DNA of 64,000 nt from Begonia masoniana (taxonomy: Eukaryota > Streptophyta > Magnoliopsida > Cucurbitales > Begoniaceae), in contig CM039502.1 of assembly GCA_022432975.1 (NCBI GenBank), forward strand, positions 14,291,143 through 14,355,142. The letters are read 5' to 3'. This document shows, piece after piece, positions 56,901 to 64,000 of the stretch. The translations under genes were made by a program, and so were the position numbers. The notes under the pieces were generated by a model. The model ran no database searches and was not told the DNA's origin. It saw nothing but the letters and a program-made list of their open reading frames with translations. Position 1 is the stretch's first letter. The number at the start of each line of letters is the position of its first letter.

Positions 56901-58069
56901 AGAGAGTTTGAACTTTGTCTTTTCGACCTACTTTGGATCGTCTACGCTAGAGATCCAGATAAGTGCAAGTGATTTTTACCTTACTTCTTTACACAAGAAC
57001 TTAAAAGTTATACGCATAGGAGTAGAATATGGACACCCATTTTTCTCGCCTGGGTGTCTTCATCTTGCCACTATTATTTGACATTTGCTTATTGCTACAA
57101 AATGTCTAAGCTTTGAGTGTTCGCTACTGTTTTATTACAGTTTTATTCACAATAATACAAAAATAATTTTGTGCCTTACCTTTTTGTTTCATGCACATAT
57201 AGATTATACAGCTAGTAACTTTACAATCAAAACTCAAAAGGTTGCTCAACACAGAGCACCGACAGTCAAATACTCACGGTGAAGACTATCACTGGAACGT
57301 TTTATTCGCATTTGCAGCTTTATTGCATTGAAAGAGAGCATTTGATTTACTTGTTTATTATAATTTTAAAGATTAATCTACTAATTTATAATTTTATAAA
57401 CTACTCAATTATATAATAATAATAATTATTAGATAATAATTATTATTATTATTATTATCATTACAAATGGGTTAACTTTAATTATCCTCATCTCAAGAGC
57501 AAATGGTGCCTTCAACTTGAACGTAGAACTAAAACAAATATCTTCAATTCAAACTTTAACTTATTAGTCTATTTTTGGCCTAATAACTAAGCTATATATT
57601 AATTAAATTAAAAAATTACAGTAGAATTGAGTTATTTATAAATGTAAAAAAGGGGTATGGATTGGATCTGATGTTAGATTATTTGTTCGGATTCACATCT
57701 AAGATTGTCATTTCAATCAAAAGAAGGTCACATGTCTTATTCAATTTCTAATTCGCCAAATAATTCTTCACGAGGTACACGATTTACTCAAGCAATTTTT
57801 AGTCAAATGAATTATAAGCTAGTGACGTTTTCCTGTAGAAATGCAAAACAATCATTATGTCAATCAAATTTATTTTTTTTCCCAGCAACCAAGCCCTCCT
57901 TTTCTTCTTGTCTGCGTCCTTCCCCTTTTTTGTCTCTCTCCTTCAACAGAATAAATTAAACTCCATCTTCAGCATAGTAATATCTCATTTTTTCTTGTGA
58001 TCTTTCAGCAGAATAAAAATCAAATCTCCTCTCTTTTTGTTTCTCCTTGATTCTACTTGATTCTCCGCT
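56901..58069. other. GCN1 3' flank
   Basis: It presumably starts with the GCN1 3' untranslated region. An (ATT)n/(AAT)n microsatellite lies at about 57413-57461. No further gene was seen. Confidence 0.5.
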
Positions 58070-58074
58070 GCCAA

Positions 58075-60609
58075 TGTAACACCCGGCATTTTTGCCATGT
58101 AATTATTCCATAAACTGTTGAAATGGAATTTATTGGCCATTAATAAAATGCGTATTTTATTTGAAGTTTTATAATACCTTACAGAAGAGGAGATTTTTGG
58201 AGAAAACGGATCGAAGAATTTAAGTCACAACTTAATTGGAAAACCAAATTATGTTTAACCAAAATAAAACTATTTGGTTAGAAATCAATGGAAGGGTAAA
58301 TTGGGGAGAAATTAAAGTTGGTGGGAGTTTGCCAATGATTGAGTGACATCTGGCAACTTGTTGAAGAAGCTAAGCTCTTCCTTCTACGTGAAACCCTCAC
58401 TTCTCATCTGTTTCTTTCCACTACTCCCTGTTCTTTCTTTCTGGCGATTGTGACAAAATACCAACACTTTGCTTTCCCAGTTTTTTTTCTTCTGTTTCTT
58501 CCAACAAAGGTAACCATCCACAAAAGTTATCAAGTTGAATAGGTTATAATGTGAGTTCTTGTTGGAGTTAAAGATTTCGATAATATGGAATAAACTTCTG
58601 TTTTGGATAAAAACACGATAGACTGTGTTCTGAAGGATTGAGTAGAGTCTGCTGCATATCTTACCAACTTATTAGTTAGTATTTGCAGCTGTTTAATTCC
58701 TTTACATGCGTACTACAGATCCGAGCGTTCCAGGGACATTCGAGCATCTTACACCGCAGCAGACAGGTAAGTTCATACGTATAGGTTTGGCCCTTAAGGC
58801 CCTACAATACAGAGGTACTAGGTTTTATGTTGTCGGAATTTCTGTTGGGTAGTTAAACTATAGGTTATGTTTTAGGTTAAGTGTGTTCTGTTTTATATCC
58901 TGCTTATTATTCTGTTGCCTGTCTATGAATGTTCATGCATACACGTTTTTCTCTGAAAGTCATGAAAATGTTTTCTGCACACGGTTTGAAGTTAAGTAAG
59001 ATAAAACCTGTAATGAAATGTATGGTTAAGTGTGGACGAGGACTGACATCCTGTCATGTACTCCTGTTATGTCTTGTTGTGGCATGTACTCCTGTTGCGC
59101 CAGCTCTTCTTCCCACTTATACCTTCTTGTCCAGTGAAACGTAATGTAATGTTCATGTATTTGAAAATGTTTATGCATAGCATATGCACACTGCATTCTA
59201 GTATGTTTTTACTGAGCCCTAGGCTCATAGATGAACTCCCTGTTGTAGGTACGGATACTCCAGATGAGGACCTTGTGCCTCAAAATGACGAGCTGATGTA
59301 GTTGGAGGATCGAGCTCACGGGGTTTGGCTGCTGCAGTCAGACGAGTTAATCCTGTGAGAATGTGTTTTTTGAAGTTATGTCCAATATTGTACCATCTTT
59401 TGAAGTTTTAAAACATTTGAAATGTAGGCCCAGTTCTGTACTACTTTGTGGTTTGTAAAATGATGTATGGAACCTGTATTGATGTTTAAAACCTCTGTAT
59501 TTGACAGTTGAATTATGTTTTGAAGTATTCTGGAATTTGTTTGGAATATTTTCTGTTAGTCTGTGCATGGATAGTTTCTGGTTTTAGAGCTATCCATGTA
59601 GTGTGATCATTCTTAAGTTTCTGTCATGTTTTCTGTGTGCTCGAAAAATATGGTTTTTGAACTGGTTTGAGAGTTTGAGACTTTCATGTCTTCTGTTGTT
59701 ATGCTCTCTGTTTGTATGTTTTCCTGTCAAAAGTTGTCAAATTCTGCCTCTTTTAAACTACATCTTCCGATCACGTTCACTGCTGTTTTAAGTGTGCATC
59801 CACCGATAGTCACTGTTCACCTTTTGTCTTATTCGCATCCACCGCCAAACAGTGATTTTGCCATAGTTTTTTCTTCTACCGATTACGTTTACTGCCTTTA
59901 TCTGCCGATGATGTCATCACAACTTCCGATGACATCATCACACATTCCGATTACGTTTACTGCCTATATCTGTCGATGACGTCATCACATCTTCCGATGA
60001 CGTCATCTATTTTGTCTTACTCAATCCACCAGTGAGTAGTGCAATTCCGCCTGTTTTAAAACACTTCTACCGGCTGACGTCATCCATCTTCCGGCTGACG
60101 TCATCACCTTCTGCCGATCCCGTTTATTGCCTGCATCTTCCAGTGACGTCATCCATCTTCCGGCTGGCGTCATCACCTTCTGCCGATTACGTTTACTATC
60201 TGTATCTGCCGATGACGTCATTACATCTTCCGATGGCGTCATCCACATCTTCCGCCAGTCTTCCGCCCAGTTTAATTATTCTTCCCGCCCCGTTTTAAAT
60301 ACATCTTTTGCCTTACCTTTTTCCGGTCCGGTCCATTCATATTTCCTGCCCACTTCTTCTCCAGTTTAAGTTCTCTTTGATGTCCCTGTCTTCCTGCTTT
60401 CCCTCTGTCACCCTTCCTGCATTTCGGTTTCTTCTGCTATCCATTGTTGAAATCTGTTTTGTTTTCAGCTGCAGAGAACCCTCTCTCTCTGCCAAGATTT
60501 AAAAAAAATATAATTTACAAAATAAATATAGTCCCTGTTTTCTGTTATCTGTCCCGGAGTGATGGCTCTGATCCCGGGCCCCAATCGGGTCCGGTTCTGG
60601 GCTGTCACA
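58075..60609 (+). mobile_element. Solo LTR, family A, with target duplication GCCAA
   Basis: The LTR runs TGTAACACCCGGC to GGTTCTGGGCTGTCACA, 2535 bp, flanked by GCCAA at 58070-58074 and 60610-60614. Intron 1 is 58510-58718, exon 2 is 58719-58766 (48 nt), intron 2 is 58767-59248, and exon 3 is 59249-59301. Exons 2 and 3 join to an open frame reading LTPQQTG, then DTPDED...NDELM and a stop. Its array (59760-60250) is built on CCGATGACGTCATC units, unlike the CACCGGTG array of the G1 LTRs. Confidence 0.95.
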
Positions 60610-60614
60610 GCCAA

Positions 60615-61321
60615 AATGTCCTTTTTATTGTTATTTTTCTTTTCTTTTTCATCAGTCTCCCAAAAATCTTCTCTTTCCTTTTTTCTATGAAATTATCCAG
60701 CCAAATCCTTTTATTTCGATAAAAATAATTTCCATTATTGATTTATTTTTTCTTTCTTCAAGATTTTCATAATCTTCATCCTTTTTAATTTGCTTCTCTA
60801 TTAACGCACCGATCTTTCCTTTTGTATTTTTTTGCTAATAAATTTGCATTCAAATAATATAATACAAAATTCAAATTAGTGATAAAAATCTGTTTTTATT
60901 AGAGAATATGCATGAAATACTTTATGGTCGAATCGGGTCGATTTTTTACAACCTCCAGGAATTTTTTCTACCTAAAAATAATTCTTAATATTATTTTCCT
61001 ACGTTAATAAATCAATTTCACAAGAATGGTAGAGATTCCTTACCAGTATATTTTTGAACCGGTTCAGGGTTGATCGGGTCGAAATTCAGGTCGGGTTCGA
61101 TTCGGGGGTGAACAGTACGGGTTGAGTGAAGAGTACCGATATAGTTCGGTTCAAGGTAAGTGAACTGATTTGGTTTGGGTTGGGCCGGTTCAGTTCACTG
61201 TTTGGTTGGGTTGGTTCGGTTCGAGTGAACCGGTTCAAGTTTATTTATAAACCTGAACCCTTTCTTCTTCTTCTTCTTCTTCTTCTTCTTCTTCTTCTTC
61301 CTCGCCTTCTTCGTGAGCAAA

Positions 61322-61353
<32 letters not shown>

Positions 61354-61879
61354 GCCTTCCTGGTGGTTGGAGATCTGGCGAGGTGAGAACTTCAATTTTC
61401 CTTATAGTATAATGAAGACAATAAAGAGAGTGTGTTTTTTTTTCGCTGAGTTCCTCATTTTAAAGGAAAAATATCCCAACATCTTCTTAAACTTTTTTGT
61501 TAGATCGTAGATGAATTGGTTGAGGAATTATATTTGTGTTTGATTCCCTCCTACTTCAATTAAATTTGTCAAAATCGTCGGTGGGATATTTTTTATTGTT
61601 ACATTAATGTATGTGAATATGTAAAGGTTTTAATAAAAAAGATTGTAATAACAATTATACCAATTACAAGGATGCTTTGACTTGGATATTTGAATAACTA
61701 GCATATTCTTCATTGTTTATGTAATAATATGAAAAGTTGGTTACGTTATTTGCTTATATTTAAATGATGCAAATATGATATAACGGAGACTATGAGTTTT
61801 AGAGTGCTACAAATGCATGATTAGAAATAAAATAGAGGATTATGCATAATAAGAGATAAAAATACAAATTGTTTTCACT
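60615..61879. other. Repeat-rich stretch without genes
   Basis: About 60930-61250 is full of GGTTCGGTT and GAACCGGTTC motifs, like hAT subterminal regions, but no paired ends were found. (CTT)n at 61261-61300 and (GA)n at 61325-61353 are microsatellites. No gene was seen. Confidence 0.55.
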
Positions 61880-63080
61880 TAACAATTTGCATATTCTTGC
61901 ACATTTGAATGGCCAAATGTGCATGAAATATTATGAAATTTGATGATGACAAAGTAGACATCCTAAGAAAGAGAATTACGTTTGAATAATGTGATTTGGA
62001 GTTTTGTAGCTTAAGTTATATAGGCTTGAAATCGATTAAATCAGTTTTATTGCAAAACTGCACTATTTTGGTTAAGGGCAAAAATGTCAATTGCCAAAAG
62101 AGAGCTCTAGAAACTCTCCTTAAATCAGGAGAGGTCGTGCTTCCTTGCTGCAAAACCAGGAGGAGAGTGAAGAGAAAAAGAGAGGATAAAAGAGGGTATT
62201 TGAGAAAAATAGTGGGTTGCTCCATAGAGAAGTTGTTGGGGACTTTGAAATGATCCTAAAGCACTAAAAAGAGTGGATCAAATATTAGCTTTGAGAATTA
62301 ATGTAAGTGGTATGTAATTCTAATCCTTAAAAAATTAGAATTTTATGTAATTTGCTAGTATAAGTGAGATTTTAGCCTATAAATAGTCAATTATTGACGA
62401 ATGTTAATTATGTGAAATATTGAGTGTTGGAGATTGAATGAAGAAGTTGAAATCAGATTTATAAGTAGAGTTTTTGACTCCGAAATGTAAAGGTGTAAAT
62501 TGGTTTTAAGTTATATGTTGAAAAATTGTACAATTTTATTACACTGTTAATAATTTCTAGTTATTTTTTTTAACATGGTTTAGGGGATAGAACTAAAGGG
62601 TGATTAAGTAAGTTGGTAATAATACTTCATGCATCATTTGGTATGTTAAACAACAAGAATGTGCATGATCCATATTACATGCATTATATTACGTATTTAT
62701 ATGCATTCAATGTATGCAAAGAGTAGATACTTAAATCATACATCATGAACTATTTATATGTACGAATAGTATTACAGGATGTATGATTGGTTGCATTCGA
62801 ACTCAATATATCTCACCGGCTACATATTGTTTGACGTATGTAAAACACGAGAAATAGAAGAGGAGTAACTGTAAGTCGCTCTTGGGTTGAAAATTTTCAG
62901 CCCTTTAGAGGTATATTATATATGATGTACGCATTTGTTGTGAACACCACAAGTAAGGGACTACTTAGTGTGTGCGACTTTACATACGATGAGTTATATG
63001 ATCATGCATATTAACATTCATAATAACATGTTAATACGATACTTGTTAAAGTGGAATTCCTTAATTAAATAGAATTTAAT
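61880..63080 (+). repeat. LTR-like repeat, right copy of inverted pair
   Basis: 62180-63075 is the reverse complement of about 11665-12590. The part before it (61860-62060) resembles 10260-10500 in direct orientation. ATGTAAGTGG at about 62299 is donor-like. Ends are not defined. Confidence 0.65.
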
Positions 63081-63589
63081 TTATGACAAAATTGGGAACA
63101 GGAAACTAAGATAACATTCTAATTCTAGCTCTCATGATTCTCTTCAGTGATAAGTCACAAACTTGCCTTTTGTCTTTCCCTGCATTGAAAAATGTATTAG
63201 TGTTGTGGGAGAATGGAGATCAAGGTGCAGTTAATTTCATTTTCTTTTGATTTTGATTCGGTACCTTAATTCTTTTTAGGCTGATCAAGTTATGTGACAA
63301 AATTATGAAAGAAATTATAGATGTTTCACAGGCTTTGTTGTGCTAGCAAGGGGATCTGGCAGTTAGATCCGATCATTTTTTTTTCGGACCTAGGATTTCT
63401 AGGAGTTCTTACAAATTCCTCTTACATGATGAAAAATAGTTTGTATGAAAATGATCGAATTTTAACCAAAAAAATTGATCCCCTTATTTATCCTTTTAGT
63501 AAACCGGTTTTTCATAAAACCAAACGATATCTATGTTATCCCTTTTACAAAGTAAAAAGGTCAACATTCATGGGCTAAGAGTCCATGAA
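63081..63589 (+). other. Unassigned stretch with an 85-codon frame
   Basis: 63321-63578 is open from ATG (begins 'MFHRLCCASKGIWQLDPIIF') but shows no recognised domain. The AT-rich, Lys/Ile/Tyr-rich second half recalls plastid-type genes, so a transferred organelle fragment is possible but unproven. Confidence 0.25.
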
Positions 63590-64000
63590 TTATTTTTTTT
63601 GAGTTAATTTTCTTGGAGTTTCTTTCCGAGAAAGTGACGGAAAATGGGAAAGGAAATCTGAAGGAAAAAAAAAGAAAGAAATCTTTACTTAGGAAGAGCG
63701 GAAGAGCAGACAGGGAAATCAGCTCCTCCAAGGTAATTTTTGTTGTTCCGTATATTTCCTTTCTAAAGGATAAAAGTTTTGAGGGTTTGGTTTGGCAATT
63801 TCCACTCTTTTCAGATCTCGTAATACAACGATGACGCAGGCCATCGACCTTTTCTTCCTTTCGGCTAGACACCTCCCGCATGTCATCCTTCCTTCTTCTG
63901 CCGACACTATCCAGCGAAGAAGACGAACCTCACTTTCTTAATGAGCTTGTATGGTGCCTAGTGAGCAAGCATGACAAAAGGCTACCGTACATTATCAAGG
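63590..64000 (+). pseudogene. Exon-like gene fragment, right copy, cut by window end
   Basis: It is the reverse complement of about 12720-13105. ATG at 63880 opens 'MSSFLLLPTLSSEEDEPHF' then 'LNELVWCLVSKHDKRLPY' and the window ends at ATTATCAAGG, where the left copy has a possible donor. Unlike the left copy it is not interrupted by an LTR: CCCATTTTCCG (minus) is continuous at about 63640. It could be the intact gene start. The product is not recognised. Confidence 0.4.

Noticed and set aside
61195..61395. Lys-rich and Ser-Leu-rich frames
   Set aside because: They are translations of the (CTT)n and (GA)n microsatellites.
63321..63578. Plastid-derived gene fragment
   Set aside because: Composition is suggestive but I could not match it to a named plastid gene, so no call is made.

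Overview
The window is plant nuclear DNA, most likely from a eudicot. It is AT-rich, dominated by LTR retrotransposons primed by initiator Met-tRNA, and holds the spliced 3' end of a plant GCN1/ILITYHIA gene. No bacterial genes, rRNA, tRNA or CRISPR arrays are visible. One scaffold gap of exactly 100 N lies at 48557-48656.

Layout. 1-10112: a minus-strand Ty3/gypsy Tekay/Del chromovirus (G1) with about 2.67 kb LTRs of family A. Its 3' LTR is cut by the window edge and its pol carries a copia (Sirevirus-like) LTR. 10113-13105: LTR-like remnants and an exon-like fragment, both of which recur inverted at 62.2-64.0 kb. 13106-23864: a second minus-strand Tekay element (G2) with an uninterrupted pol frame, an LTR of family D at its 3' end and an LTR of a different family (C-like) at its 5' end. 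That C-like LTR holds a nested solo LTR (family E, 5-bp target duplication) and a broken family A LTR. 25.7-28.7 kb: remnants of an unidentified spliced gene whose last exon is split by a solo LTR (family C, 5-bp target duplication). 29295-36410: an A-LTR fragment entered by a plus-strand Tekay element (G3, family B LTRs) with a decayed pol. 36.4-39.1 kb: an LTR end of unknown type and a CRM/Reina-like gypsy remnant carrying an 848-bp Mutator-type foldback element. 39.8-44.5 kb: a Sirevirus-like copia element, interrupted at 44507 by a plus-strand Tekay element (G4, family B) that runs into the gap. 48.7-50.2 kb: the 5' end of a short-LTR copia element and a 925-bp non-autonomous hAT element. 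51.5-56.9 kb: seven 3'-terminal exons of the GCN1/ILITYHIA homologue, the only apparently functional host gene. 58075-60609: a solo family A LTR with a 5-bp target duplication. The rest is AT-rich remnants.

The most unusual feature is inside the Tekay LTRs. Five divergent LTR families (A to E) share one layout: a TATA-like box, an exon ending in a splice donor, an intron of about 210-380 bp, a 44-54-nt exon ending in consensus CAG/GTAAGT, an intron of about 480-780 bp with a conserved branch-point/acceptor block, and a third exon. In families B and D the second exon is 51 nt and the coding part of the third is 47 nt in every copy. In the G3 LTRs the three exons join in frame from an ATG to a stop, giving a candidate small protein of about 66 residues encoded in the LTR. 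A further intron of 60-64 bp lies between the primer-binding site and gag in all three elements where this region is visible. Downstream of exon 3 each family carries its own minisatellite, often built on CpG-containing palindromes or GGTGGATG-type units.

All calls come from reading the sequence and recalled family knowledge. No searches or alignments were run.
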